Positions 1 to 11,226 are shown, numbered from the stretch's first letter. The stretch: DNA of 64,000 bases from Nyssa sinensis (GCA_008638375.1 CM018049.1:992001-1056000); one strand, 5' to 3'. Notes: generated from the letters alone by a model not told the origin. Translations and numbers: made by a program.

Positions 1-195
1 TATTTTCTGCTATTATTCTTTTTCTTTGTCTTTGGTGTGCAGCAATTATAAAAAGCTAAAGAGAAGCGGAGTCGATTGGAGCAAACATGGGTTCATAAAA
101 AAAAAAAAAAAAAATTCTACCTGCTTGGCAATCTATCACGGTGAAATCTTTCCCTTCTCTTTGCATTTTATTTTTGCTACAGTTGGTATATTTGA
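1..195 (+). other. Athila 5' leader, partial
   Basis: Sequence between the unseen primer site and the gag frame. It holds an A run (about 97-114) and no convincing coding sequence; the short frame at 26-250 is probably chance. Its identity rests only on position upstream of gag. Confidence 0.4.
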
Positions 196-777
196 TTGGA
201 TAGGCTTATTTGTTTTATGTTTGGTCACCGTTCGTGCAACCCAGACTTAGAGAAATTAGACCTTGAGCTAGAAAGAACCTTGAGAGCTTTTCGTAGTTTG
301 TCCATTAAGTCTGAGGTTTTAGGAAATCCTATTTTTATAGACATGGCTGATAATGGTGGACAACAACAACCACAGCCTCTTAAGGCTCATTTTGTTCCTA
401 CAACATATACCAATCCTTCATGTATTCAAATGCCTACTGTAACTGGGCATTATGAAATTAGACCGCAAACCATTCAGATGTTACCATCTTTTTATAGGAA
501 ATCAAATGAGGACCCATATCAACATCTGAATGAGTTTTTAGAGCTTTGCACCACTGTCAATGTGCAAAATCTAAGTGAGAATGCTCTTAAGTTAAGGTTG
601 TTCCCTTTTTCATTGAAAGATAGAGCCAAACAATGACTCGGTTCTTTGCCTACAAATTCCATAACAACTTGGACTCAACTCCAACAAGAGTTTTTTAAAA
701 AATACTTTCCTATAGGCAAAACCAATGATATGAGAAGAGCCATCACAAATTTTACTCAACTCGATGGCGAGTCTTTT
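196..777 (+). pseudogene. Athila gag, N-terminal part (broken by stop and by LTR insertion)
   Basis: Structural capsid/nucleocapsid polyprotein that packages element RNA. The frame starts at an ATG at 196 (start uncertain; another ATG at 343 begins MADNGG) and shows the Athila gag core: FYRKSNEDPYQHLNEF, LRLFPFSLKDRAK, then after an in-frame TGA at 634-636 the expected LGSLP and FFKKYFP blocks. The TGA lies where the family has tryptophan, so a TGG to TGA change is likely. The frame is cut at 777 by a solo LTR and resumes at 5015. Removing the insertion and one target copy (4237 bp) leaves the two parts in one continuous frame. Confidence 0.85.
773..777. repeat. Target-site duplication CTTTT (left copy)
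   Basis: CTTTT at 773-777 is repeated at 5010-5014, exactly flanking a TG...CA element. The copies lie in the gag codons on both sides, so this duplication arose from insertion of the LTR element at 778-5009. Confidence 0.92.
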
Positions 778-954
778 TGTAATACCCCGACCCAAAATGA
801 TCGAGCAATTTGACTTACGTTACGAGACTCGAATTTCATAGTTTAAATAAACTATGAAATTACCAAATATACCGGGATCATTGATTTAAGAACCGATTAT
901 ATGAAAATGCGTGAATACGTAAATACGTGTATATGTACACATATTTATATTCAT

Positions 955-1320
955 ATAAATATACGTGTGTGTATATATATATATACACTAGTAGTATGGA
1001 TATATATATATATAAATATATATATATATGTATATGTTGTTATAATATGTTATAATATGTATGTATATAAAATTATACATATGTGTTTATAAAATAAATA
1101 AATAAAATAAAAATATTTATTTGAAATTAAGTTTGTTAAAATATATAAAAATAATAAAAAAATAAAAATAAAAAAAAATAATAATAATAATAAATGTATT
1201 AGTATAAGTGTGTACATATATAATAAAAATTATTATATATATACATAAGCATGTAATACATGCAAGTGGGGGAATAAAAGAAATCAAGTGTGTGCTAGAT
1301 GTGTGTGTCGGCAACACTGT
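955..1320. repeat. AT-rich microsatellite block of the LTR
   Basis: Runs of TA, GTATA and TAA with long A stretches inside the solo LTR. Equivalent TA-rich blocks occur at the same relative place in the other LTRs (for example 27478-27965, 55807-55830, 60720-61180). The tyrosine/isoleucine-rich open frames here are artefacts of the repeat. Confidence 0.75.
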
Positions 1321-2479
1321 GAGTGTTTAGTATGTGTAAATATATTATATTGTATATATATACAAATATCTCTTATGTAATTAAAGAAGAGAAAAGATCA
1401 AGAAGGAAAGTCTAAGAAAGCCTGCCCCAAAACAGTGAAAACCTGAGGAAGGATGCTGCCACAAGTTAAGTTATTTGGTAGGGAAATCAGAAAAATAATC
1501 AAGTGTATAGTTATATACACACATAAACATGTTGTATACACACAACCATTTAGTCAAACTGAGAGCTTAGAGGGATTCTACAACATTCAGAAGTGAGAAA
1601 CGGAAAGAGAAAGGAGGAGAAACCGAAAGAAAATGTGAGATATTTACTGTATTTTCATGTTTCGAATTTACTGGCTTTTCTATAGAATTGCTTAAAGCTT
1701 AGAAACAATTATATGGTTTTATAGAGCATGAAAAATGGTGAATTTAGGAAGAAACCGCAGCTCATTTGGTTAAGAAACGAGTGAGAAAAACTAAATTAAA
1801 GTTTGAAAGAAATTTCCGGGTCATTGAGTTTTAGATCGTTTTAGCTCGTTTTATGAATTGGAATTTGTTGCCCATAAGTGCAGAAACTTGTAGGTAAAAT
1901 TTGGACTGAAAACAATGGCTAAAAAGTCATGAAAAAATAAAACTTCACTTTGTCGGAAAGTTGGGACAGCTCACCGGAGTTGGCTGCAACTCAACTTTTC
2001 GAGGCCTTCTGGTGGTCCAAACTGAATTCCGAGGGTAGATTTGGAAATCCCATGAAGAGTGGAAGGTGACCCAAGTGATCGGATGTCGAAAAATTTCCGG
2101 AAAACAGCTGGCCATGGCCGGAGAAGATGACCGGTGCAATCTGGCCGGAAAAATCCTGCACCATACGTGTTATGTTTTCTTGGGTTTTTGGGCCACGGGT
2201 CGGGTCGGGTCGGGTCGGGTTGACCCGCCCAAACCCAATACGGGTTGACCCAATACAGGTGTTGTCATGAGAAATTTTTAAAAGTTTAAAAATTTGTGAA
2301 TAGGGGCTGTTTGGATGCAAGAATAGTGAAATTAAAATTAAATTGAAATAGGAACAAGGATAGCTTATCCAAGGTTTTGGGCTTATCCATTGTTTGGCTA
2401 TTCCAAATTGGAATAGGAAATTATGATAATTAAAAATTTACCCATAAGTTATTATAATTATATTTTGACCCCAAGTAAT

Positions 2480-3260
2480 AAAATAATACTTAAATTGAAA
2501 AGAAATTACCAAAATGCCCTTAAATCAAAAAGTAGTCAAACGGACTCTGATTAAAATAAAAGAATAGTGAATTTTTATTATTTTGAGCATTTCAGGACTC
2601 AACCGTGAAGTCTGATTTGCAAAAAGAGGTCTCGAGAAGTAAGAACCCTTAAAAAGTACAAAATGACCAAAATGCCCCTACTCTATAAACGAGTCAAACG
2701 AAGTCCTAAATTAAGTAAATAAATAGTGAATCTTTACTATTTCAAACATTCTGAGACTAATGGTAGGGTCCGTTTTACCTAGACGGGGCCCAGAAAATAA
2801 AGACACGAAAAGGAGTAAATGACCAAAATACCCCTTGTTCAAAATTAACAAATTATTAGTGCACTCTTACTATCTCGGACCCTCTGAGTCCAAAGGTGAG
2901 GTCCACGACATGAGATGAGGTCCCGAAAAATTGAGACCCGTAAAGGGATAAAATGACCAAAATACCCTTGGTACCCTTAAAGCCAAAATGAAACTGGAGA
3001 AGGTCAGAATTGACTTTCTTTGACATCCTGGACTCAATAATGGAGTCCAAATTACGGAACGAAGTACAAAAAATGTGACACGTAAAACGGTAAATGACCA
3101 TTTTGCCCTTTTACATATAAAAGTCCGAATTAAATTCTAAGAAAGCCTAAACTGACTTTCTTCGACGCTCCGGACTCAATGGTAAAGTCCATTCGGCCAA
3201 AAGAAGTGTCTAAATAAAAAGACGTAAAATTTGATGAATAGCATCTGTCAGATGACTATA
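2480..3260 (+). repeat. Degenerate ~150-bp units with paired palindromes inside LTR
   Basis: At least four diverged units. Each has a GACCAAAATACCCC-like stretch, an inverted repeat of the form GGACTC-N7-GAGTCC (3030-3048, 3172-3190; weaker near 2595 and 2876) and often a second one of the form AATAGTG...CACTATT (near 2560 and 2720). The same unit recurs, on the opposite strand, in LTRs at 13080-13860, 19080-19500, 25690-26110, 30900-31380, 42880-43380, 50430-50800 and 58270-58850, and more weakly on the + strand at 62280-62900. Function unknown. Confidence 0.75.
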
Positions 3261-3641
3261 AACTGAGATATTGCTGAAGTATTAAACTAAGGCAAGTACG
3301 GGAGATAAAGTACGAGAAGATACGACGCATTAACTTGACAAGTAAATAAATTTAATTTAAAGTTAATGGAGCTACCAGAAGAGTATAAGTTAAAATAAAT
3401 TAAGTTTCTAACACATTAAATTGTGTCGTAGGTTAAAAGTACGAGTTGAATTAAGTACATGCGAAGTTTATAGAATGTTAGTAAATCGGTTAGGATAAAA
3501 TACGATCGAAGCATAAGTTAAGAAGCATCGATAAGTGATATTGCAGTAAATGTGAAGTTGATGAGATTGTTTATGAATTGTTCTTAGGAATTACGGAGGA
3601 AGTGGGAAAGCGCACTTTAGCACTAACCCTAAAGGACCGAG

Positions 3642-4578
3642 GTGAGTAACCCTGTATTTGAACTGGAGATTTAACTCCATATATTTGAAGAAGTTTTAAG
3701 CTCAAGTTATTGCAGCCTTTGAATATCAAATTCAGTCATTATATGATTCCATTCTTTTAAAATATTCTGTTACGGCATGCTTATTAAATGTTTTATATTC
3801 AGCTCTTTTCTTGAAAATAATTAGCATGTCTAAATCAAATGCAAATCTCTTAAATATTCTGAATTTGATTATTCCCAACAGTGAAGTTTCATTACAGAAG
3901 TTGTATATTTCATGTTTTAAAATGTTCATGAAAAACATCTATTGAAGAAGTCATGTGACAAATGTTTTATAAGATAAACGGTACTAAGTACCACTCCCTA
4001 TGATGGTTGAAATCCTTCGGGATTCAACAGTACATGCCCGGTAGAAGGATCTAATCCCCCAGGCAAATGAGATATCTACATTGTAGCATTGCAGTAAAAC
4101 GGGAGTCTGGTTCGAAACAGATTCCACCTAATTAAAGAGGAAAGATGACAAAGTGATTTTGAAAATGAAAGCAGGTTTTACCCTCATTTTCAAAATACAT
4201 ATTTATGTGTTTTAAAGTTTATATACTTTATTAACGAAGTACGAGTTTAGCTTGAACACCTTAATTGTTTCAAAGCTATCTGTTTTATGAAATGCATATG
4301 TTTCGAGTTTTATATACTCTATTTAAGGATGACATGTTATGTTATATGTTTTGAAGTTCATAAGTATAAGCATAGCTTGAATGTTTTAAATGTTTCAAGC
4401 CATCAGTTTTGAGAATGCATATATCCTATGTTATAAATTGTACGAACAATTAGTAATGAGTATTTTATAAACTCTCAAGTGATAAACCACTACCAGTTGA
4501 AAACCCCATGACGAATGCAGGAATTACTCACAAGCTTAGATTAGCTTACCCGGACTTTGTTCGGATCCCCCTTTCAGG
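3642..4578 (+). promoter_or_regulatory. Putative intron in LTR (donor AG|GTGAGT, acceptor CTTTCAG|G)
   Basis: A consensus 5' splice site at 3641/3642 and a pyrimidine-preceded acceptor at 4578/4579. The pair recurs at the same relative positions in LTRs at 21266-22122, 57262-57765, 52549-53470, 63159-63688, 17893-18917 and 30104-30781. The position, between the presumed promoter side and the primer site, fits a 5'-UTR intron. No transcript evidence is available here. Confidence 0.45.
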
Positions 4579-5014
4579 TAAATGGCAAAAGGCAGTTTTT
4601 GATTTGAAGACGAAGACGATGGATCTGCCATTTTGGGAAGTTGTACTTAAGTAGTTTCCTTATGAAGCCATGTGAATTTTTAGTACGAACTCCTGTAGTA
4701 GTAAACAGTACAAAATATGTATTAAGCCCTCAGGGCAGTGATATGTAATATTATAAAGTCTTTAAGTTTTTAGATATGCTCTGAATGTATGATTATACAT
4801 GTATACCGAAATGTGAAGAGCGGCAGTACCAGGACGGATGTGCAAATTTTAAATAAGAAAAGAAAAAAAAAGTTTTTCACGCTTCCGCAACCACTTGAAA
4901 CACATCTATTCAATACCGCTGCAGATGCGAGCCTTGTCTCGAGGCCTTCGGGTCTCGGGGCGGCTGTCGCGATGCGAGATCCGCACAGGGTGGGTTTCGG
5001 GTCGTGACACTTTT

Positions 5015-7284
5015 CATGAAGCTTGGGAGAGATTTTTGGACCTTTATAGGAAGTGTCCCCATCATGATATCATGCGTTGGCAGTTGGTACAGAGTTTTTA
5101 TGACGGTATCACAGAACAAAACCGTCAAATGATTGACTCTGCTTGTGGAGGGACTTTCCTCAACAAGAATCAAGATGAGGCATGGAATCTTTTTGAGACC
5201 CTTAGTGAGAATTCACAGCACCATGCCTCAGCAAGTCGGAGAGCTCCACCCACCTCCTCTAGTGTCCCTAAAAGAGGTGGCATTTATGAAGTTGGACAAG
5301 CTGTGGATATCCAAAAGCAAGTTGCAGCGTTGTCTAGGAAACTAGACCAAGTTTTGGCTAGAGGACAAGTTTCTACTTCTGCTCCTGCCACTCAAGAGGT
5401 GTGTGCTTTATGTTCATGCCCAACTCATTATGTGTCAGACTGTCCCTTAGCCCCGCAATATCCAGAGTTTGTGCAAGAGCAAGTTAATGCTCTTCAAGGT
5501 TTTTCCCAACTGGGTAATAATCCATATTCTAACCATTACAACCCGGGATGGAGAAACCATCCAAACTTTTCTTAGAGGCCTCAAGCCTCAAATCCTCAAT
5601 TCTCATAAAATTCAAGGCCAAATGTGCCTAATTCTTTTCCATCATCATCCTACCGTCCTCCTCCTCAACAATATCAACAACCACCTCCTCCTCCTAGAAA
5701 TTCAGCTTTTGAGGACAAAATGTTGAATGCTTTGCAAGCTTTAGAGTCAAATCATCAGTCTAACACTCAATTGCTCCACTCACACACTCAGTCCATCTCG
5801 AAGCTAGAATCCCAAATGGGACAACTAGCACAAACTATGAGTAGAAGAGATGAGGGGCGTTTACCAAGTCAACCGGTAAACAATCCTAAAGGCCAATATG
5901 GGCAAGAGACTTCCAAACCCAATGATCAATATCATGAGCAAGCTAAGGCCATAACTACTCTTAGGAGTGGGAGAGTGGTAGATAACAAAGTTCAATATAA
6001 GGCTGAGGGTGAATTGACAAGTTCTTCTAAAAAGGATGTAGTTGAGAATGACAATTTGCAAAAAGCGGATTCTTCATCCCCAAGTGATCCCTTGAGTGTT
6101 CCTGTGACATCCTATGTGCCCAAGGCCCCTTACCCTTCCTGCTTGGCCGACCCTTCTCCTTTTGGGAAAAAGGGTGCAAATATGGAGGAAATGCTTGAGA
6201 TTTTTAAGCAAGTTAAGATTAACTTGCCACTTCTTGATGCAGTCAAGCAAATTCCTTCCTATGCCAAATTCTTGGAAGACCTTTGCACTCAAAAGCGAAA
6301 AGCTAAAACTCATATGTCAAAGAAGGTCTTTCTAACAGAGCAAGTGAGCTTAATTCTCCAGCACCAAACTGCACCTAAGTTCAAAGATCCTGGAGCCCCC
6401 ACAATTTCTTGTGTCATAGGTAATCACATTATAGATAGGGCACTCCTTGACTTGGGGGCAAGTGTCAATTTGTTGCCATACTCTGTCTACAAGCAATTTG
6501 GGTTAGGTGAGTTGAAGCCTACGACGGTGTCTTTGCAGTTAGCTGACAGATCCGTCAAGATACCTCGTGGGATCATTGAGGATGTTCTAGTGAAAGTAGA
6601 CAAATTCTACTTTCCAGTTGATTTCCTAGTTCTAGATATGGAGCCCGCTCATGACCCTAAGCGTCAAATTCCCATCATCTTAGGTCGACCCTTCTTAGCT
6701 ACGGCTCATGCATGTATTAATTGTCGAACTGGAGTGATGGATATTTCTTTTGGGAATATGACTGTGAGGCTCAATGTCTTCAATGCTTCACAACAACCTC
6801 CACATGAGGAGGATTGTTTTTCAGTAGATGTGATTGATGGGATAGTTGAGGAATCTCTCCCTCAAATCTTGATTGAGGATCCTTTAGAGAGATGTTTGAC
6901 TTACTTTGATAGTGATGCGTTCGATATTGATGCTTCTATTGAAGAAGTCAATTCATTGCTTGACTGTTCTCCTTTTATAAACTATCCTTCTTGGAAGTCT
7001 AGACCGGAACCCTTGCCTAATCTTACAAGCACTCCTGCTCCTCCATCTTTAGAGGTTCCTCCAAAGCTTGAGTTGAAGCCACTCCCGGCTACTCTTAAGT
7101 ATTCATTGTTAGGACCCGATGACACTCTCCCTATTATCATTGCTTCTAATCTTCCAAGTGAGCAAGAGTGTCGTCTTCTTGAGGTTCTTAGAGAGCACAA
7201 GGGTGCTATAAGTTGGTCCCTAGCCGATTTAAAAAGGATTGATCCATCTATTTGTATGCACCATATTCATTTAGAGGAGCTTAG
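5015..7284 (+). pseudogene. Athila gag C-terminus, protease and RT stub
   Basis: Continues the gag frame (HEAWERFLDLYRKCPHHD, FYDGI, GGTFLNK) and has a CX2CX4HX4C zinc knuckle at 5402-5443 for RNA packaging. In-frame TAG at 5573-5575 and TAA at 5606-5608 interrupt it; both fit G-to-A or C-to-T changes of sense codons. The longest open stretch runs from 5624 to 7420. It includes the aspartic protease LLDLGASVNLLP (about residues 274-285 of that stretch) and IPIILGRPFLATAHAC, and enters the RT leader (SWSLADLKRIDPSICMH). At about 7284 RT stops and the frame jumps to integrase. The proline-rich part before the protease (PPPQQYQQPPPPP) is typical of the gag-protease linker. Non-functional. Confidence 0.88.
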
Positions 7285-7616
7285 AAATGATGCGTATGAG
7301 AGTTCCCGTATTTACAAGGCTAGGACTAAGGTGTTCTATAATTCTCAAATTAATCGTAAGTCCTTTGAGCCCGGTCAAAAAGTGTGGTTGTTTAACTCTA
7401 AGTTACAGGTTGTTTCCTAGGAAGTTGCGGTCTAGATGGGATGGTCCCTATGAGGTTGTTCAATCTTGGTCTCATGGTGCAGTAGAAATTCATAACTCTC
7501 GGAGTGGCCAAACTTTCAAAGTTAATGGCCAAAGGTTGAAATTGTTTATTGAGGGTGTGGAGGAAAGGAGTTTGATTGAGGAGATTGGTCTTGAAGACCC
7601 AATTTATATTGATTGA
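7285..7616 (+). pseudogene. Athila integrase C-terminal fragment, fused in frame to RT stub, then frameshifted
   Basis: From LRNDAYESSRIYKARTK the reading frame is the end of Athila integrase (FEPGQKVWLFNSKL), joined without a frame change to the RT leader. About 1.5 kb or more of RT, RNase H and integrase core is therefore missing compared with the family. Near 7410 a one-base shift moves the remaining domain (RKLRSRWDGPYEVV, GAVEIHNSRSGQTFKVNGQRLK) into another frame, which ends in TGA at 7614-7616. The GPY-like module is recognisable in that second frame. No catalytic residues of integrase remain. Confidence 0.85.
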
Positions 7617-7836
7617 TGTTTTTCTCCGCTTGATGTTTTTCTCCGATTGCTCTTCTTTTGGGAGGAAACCCAATTTTATTTTATTTTATTTTGTTTTGTT
7701 TTTGTTTATTTTTGTTGTTTTTAATTGAGTTTTCTTTTTATTGTTTTGTAGGTGTTTAGTATTTATTTTATTCTTATTGTTTAAAAAAAAAAAAAAAAAA
7801 GGGGTTTCTCTTTAGTCATTTTTGTTTTTTGGACTA

Positions 7837-8042
7837 AAAAGCTCGAGCATTTTCTCATTTTTTTCTCCAAATGTTTCTGGTCCAAAAAGCTCGAGCACTC
7901 GCCAAAAAGCTCGAGTGCTTTTTCGTCAAAAATTGGTTAAACATTCTGCCCCGAAAAGCTCGAGCTCTTTTTCTTCCCTCAAAGCTCCTAAGGTGTTGTT
8001 CCAAACAGCTTGAGCTTTTCTCAAAAAGCTTGAGCACTTTTA
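7837..8042 (+). repeat. Six-copy AAAAGCTYGAGC minirepeat cluster
   Basis: AAAAGCTCGAGC-like words occur near 7841, 7889, 7909, 7958, 8008 and 8028 (the last two with TTGAG), with 20-50 bp spacing. The word contains the palindrome GCTCGAGC. It looks like a decayed minisatellite; no function can be assigned. Confidence 0.65.
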
Positions 8043-8094
8043 ATTCAATTTTTTTTTTTTAAAAAAAAAACAAATCAAAAAAAAAAACCTAACT

Positions 8095-8975
8095 CTCTCT
8101 CACCACCAGCCCCCTCTCCAGCCGTCACCACCATCACACAACACCACCACAACTCCACCCATCATCAAAATCACCGACCGCACCTCTTCCAATCAACACC
8201 ATCATCTCCGACCGCCCCGCATCTCCACTGCCCCAGCCAGCCCGCACCCAACTCACCATCGCACCACCGAACCCCAACAGAACCACCCCCGCATCATCTC
8301 CATCACCATCGCGCCTCCACTGCACCGCCGCGCCATCTCTGTCGCGCCACCACCGCCGCTGACCCCATCTCTCTCTTCCTCCTCCATCATCACCACACCA
8401 CGACTCCGCCGACCACATCACCACCACCGCACCGCCTGTCGCTTCCTTGCGCCACCGCCCCATCATCCCCCATCAAAACCGGCGACTTCATCTCCCATAA
8501 TCCACAACCACCGTCGACTACCCCGTCCCGCCATCACCACCTGCACTGCACCATCATCTCCCATCACCCCCATAGCCACCGCATCTCCACAACCGCCAAC
8601 CAGCGACTCCATAACCACCGCCCGTCGCTGCCATAACCACCGCCGCACAGCCACAACTCCGCCTCCATCGTCATCGCTCACCACCGCCGCATCTCCCCAC
8701 CGCACCGCCATCACCACCGCTAATCAACCACCGCCACACCAGCAGCCATCACCGCCCGCCACTCCACCGACCTCATCTCTCTCTCTCATCCCGTCGCTTC
8801 CCACAGTCACCGCCGTACCTCAATCTCCGTCGCACCTCCACCACCATCTCCATCGCCATCATCAACAACTCCCCCCACTAACCCGAACCCATCACCCTGT
8901 ATCACCATCATCGCCCTAACCCACATCCAAACCGACCACCGTCCATCCATCACCACATCCAAAAAAAAACTTAAA
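8095..8975 (+). repeat. C-rich CCACC/CATCACC low-complexity tract, extreme strand asymmetry
   Basis: About 880 bp made mainly of CCACC, CATCACC and CCGCC words with very few G on the + strand. The reverse strand gives long glycine/valine/tryptophan-rich frames (8134-8466, 8463-8717), an expected by-product of this composition rather than genes. No clean repeat period is visible. Confidence 0.75.
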
Positions 8976-8984
8976 ATAAAATAT

Positions 8985-9250
8985 ACTTTGATTTTTTTTT
9001 CTATTTTTATTATTATTTTTTTCCCTTTTATTTTTATTTATTTTTTTATTTTCTTTTTTGTTATTATTATTATTATTATTTTTTATTATTATTTTAGTTT
9101 AGTTTATTTTATTTTATTTTATTTTAGTTTATTTTATTTTATTTTATTTTTATTTTTTCTATTTATTTATTATTATTATTTTATTATTTATTTTAGTTTA
9201 TTTTGTTATTATTCTGTTTTTCATTTTTTTTAAAAAAAAAAAAAAGCAAA
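8985..9250 (+). repeat. T-rich TTTTA/TTATT tract
   Basis: Low-complexity T-rich sequence with TTA and TTTTA iterations, ending in a run of A. The + strand open frame (8988-9233, almost only F, I, Y) is an artefact. Confidence 0.8.
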
Positions 9251-9361
9251 AAAAAATGGCACTTATTGACATATTGATTCTCTTTTCCCAATTTGTTTTG
9301 TTATGCCAATATTTAGATTCTATGACCCTAATGATTTTTATTGTTTAGTTTGTTATTGTAG

Positions 9362-9619
9362 GGATCCATAGGTCGCCCAAAAGCTTTCAAAAGCCGTGCC
9401 ATTGAAGTTGCATCCATTTCACACAAACGACCCATTCAAACCCGTCACAGTTACTACTTTGAGCAGCCAAATGAGGAATGGGCCACCAAACCAATTGCCA
9501 TACAGACTACATTTGATGTAGCCCCGCTCTTTGCCCCCTTAGTTCTCTCCACTCAGGTGCACTCGTTCCTTTTACTTATTTCGTTCTATTTCATGTTCTT
9601 TCATGTCATGTCCCCTTGA
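9362..9619 (+). other. Short open frame after an acceptor-like site in Athila 3' region
   Basis: An 85-codon frame without an early ATG, beginning directly after TTTGTTATTGTAG (acceptor-like) and ending at TGA 9617-9619. It begins GSIGRPKAFKSRAIEVASIS and has mixed, non-repetitive composition, unlike the sequence around it. Some Athila elements carry an extra spliced ORF in this place, but I do not recognise this one as env-like. It may be a remnant exon or chance. Confidence 0.3.
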
Positions 9620-11226
9620 GGACAAGGTGTCAAATAAGTTGGGGGGAGTTGCTATTATTTTGCCTACTTGAGCTCAATATACTTTGTGATTAAAATTTTA
9701 TTGTTTTGAGTGTATTCATGTTTTTCTGAGCTTGCATGAGAATCATTGTGATAGTTGTGCACTGCTAGTGATTTGTCTTTCCCTAACTTTCATAATTGGA
9801 GACAAATTGGGTTGCTACTTTTGTGACTCTATGATTTGATGGTTAGACTGTGAGACTCTAGTATTATGATGGCATTGACTGAGACTTATAACCCATGTTA
9901 TGTAGACTTGAGCTTGAGGTTTATTTTGAGGGTTATACAGTTTGCATATCTATATTCTATGAACTACCATTGTCACATGTCTAAGGTCAGTCAGTTCAGA
10001 TGTCGGATGACACTTCTTGCCTTTGGGGAATGAAACTAGGCCATTTTTCTACTTTGAGCCTGTTCGTTTGTTTCTTGCATCTTTACATTATTTACCTGAT
10101 TGGAACCAAGTTGAGCCTTCATTATTATATCTTTCTTTTCATAGCCAGTAGCCTCGCTTTGGGTGAAGAAGTTGGATGATTTTTCTTTGAGAAATTGGTG
10201 TTGTGAAAGTAGAGAAGTGAAGATGTGCATTTTTCTTTTATTGTAATTTTATTCAGTATAAAAAAAAAAAGAAAAGAAAAGAAAAAAAAAAAAAGAACAA
10301 TCAGAAAAAGAAAAAAATATATATTTCATTGCCTTTTCCTTTTCTTTTTAGTTTGCTCAAGTAGAAAAGTTGTAAGTAGTTTGAGAATGCTTTTATTGAA
10401 ATTTTGGGAGTGGTGTTGCAATGTTCAAAAGAGATGATGAGTTTGGAAAACTGCGGTTTATTCACTTTAACTTCTTCGCTTATCACATGAAAATTATTGT
10501 TCACTTACCCCTACATTATCCTTGACCCTGACCTACGTTACAACCAGAAACAAAGACCTAGCCGACCCCGAAGGTGTAGTAGTTGATGATTGAGGATCTG
10601 ACTGTAGTGATCATGTGACATTGGGAGTTGATTTTCGTAGTGGTTAGAATTCTCTTTATATTATTCTTGTTGTGCTTTCATTCATGTTTACATGTGGATC
10701 ATTGGATTTGTACTCAGCAATTATTCTATCCACATGTATGAGAGGATACATATACACCCTATCTCTGTGAGCTTCATTTGTGAGTGATATCTTTTGGTGA
10801 GATTTGGAGTCAAAGTAATGCCTGTTTGAAAAGAAGTTTCATTGCCTAGACATCTTGTTATGGTTGTTGCTTTTATGCACACTGATTCTATCCATTTATG
10901 AGCACTTGGGAAATTCACAGGTTGTTTTTAGTGACATAATTGCTACTTTGATTCGATTATAACTCAGTTATACATTCATTAAGATTCATTTTTATTGATT
11001 GTGGAGTATATTGTGTTCAAGTTGGGGGGTGTTGAATTTTGTGGGTAGATTCACTGCAAACCCTCACAAGACTATAACTCGTCTACTAGGGTAACCTAGG
11101 GGTTTAAAGCCTTATTGCATATGGTAAATGCAATCGTGTATCCCACGAAAGAGGATTTAGTTAGTTGTATTTTGTCTCTTATTTCCTTGGCTTTGCTCGA
11201 GGACTAGCAAAGTGTAAGTTTGGGGG
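9620..11226 (+). other. Athila 3' non-coding region with three polypurine-like tracts
   Basis: No gene seen. G-rich tracts preceded by AAGT occur at 9636-9651, 11018-11034 and 11214-11228. The first is preceded by CCTTGAGGACAAGG, the last by CTCGAGGACTAGCAAAG. Only the last touches the LTR and is the likely priming polypurine tract; the others look like duplicates of that signal. An A-rich stretch lies at 10256-10320. Confidence 0.6.

Larger units (their letters stand above)
778..5009 (+). mobile_element. Solo LTR, Tekay/Del-type long LTR (4232 bp), plus orientation
   Basis: Begins TGTAATACCCCGACCC and ends GGTTTCGGGTCGTGACA with a perfect 5-bp duplication, and has no internal region. The last few hundred bases match the LTRs at 17348, 22288 and 24270, which are followed by a tRNA-Met type primer site, so this is one LTR left by unequal recombination. 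The 5' end matches the reverse complement of the LTR end at 28189. In order it holds AT-rich microsatellites, a GGGTC pentamer run, an array of degenerate palindromic units, a donor-like AG|GTGAGT (intron from 3642), an acceptor-like CTTTCAG (4578) and a conserved 3' block with TTTTCACGCTTCCGCAA. Confidence 0.9.
7617..9361 (+). other. Athila 3' non-coding region, low-complexity part
   Basis: No supported gene. It contains T-rich sequence with a long A run near 7783-7800, the AAGCTCGAG repeat cluster, a C-rich strand-asymmetric tract and a T-rich tract, each listed separately. Athila elements commonly carry kilobases of poorly conserved sequence between pol and the 3' LTR. Confidence 0.7.

Noticed and set aside
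2199..2222. Telomere-like GGGTC repeats
   Set aside because: Pentamer GGTCG runs, not the plant telomere heptamer TTTAGGG; equivalents recur in each LTR (about 14100, 59106).
8134..8717. Glycine/valine/tryptophan-rich frames on the minus strand
   Set aside because: Produced by the C-rich low-complexity tract; no domain and no start context.
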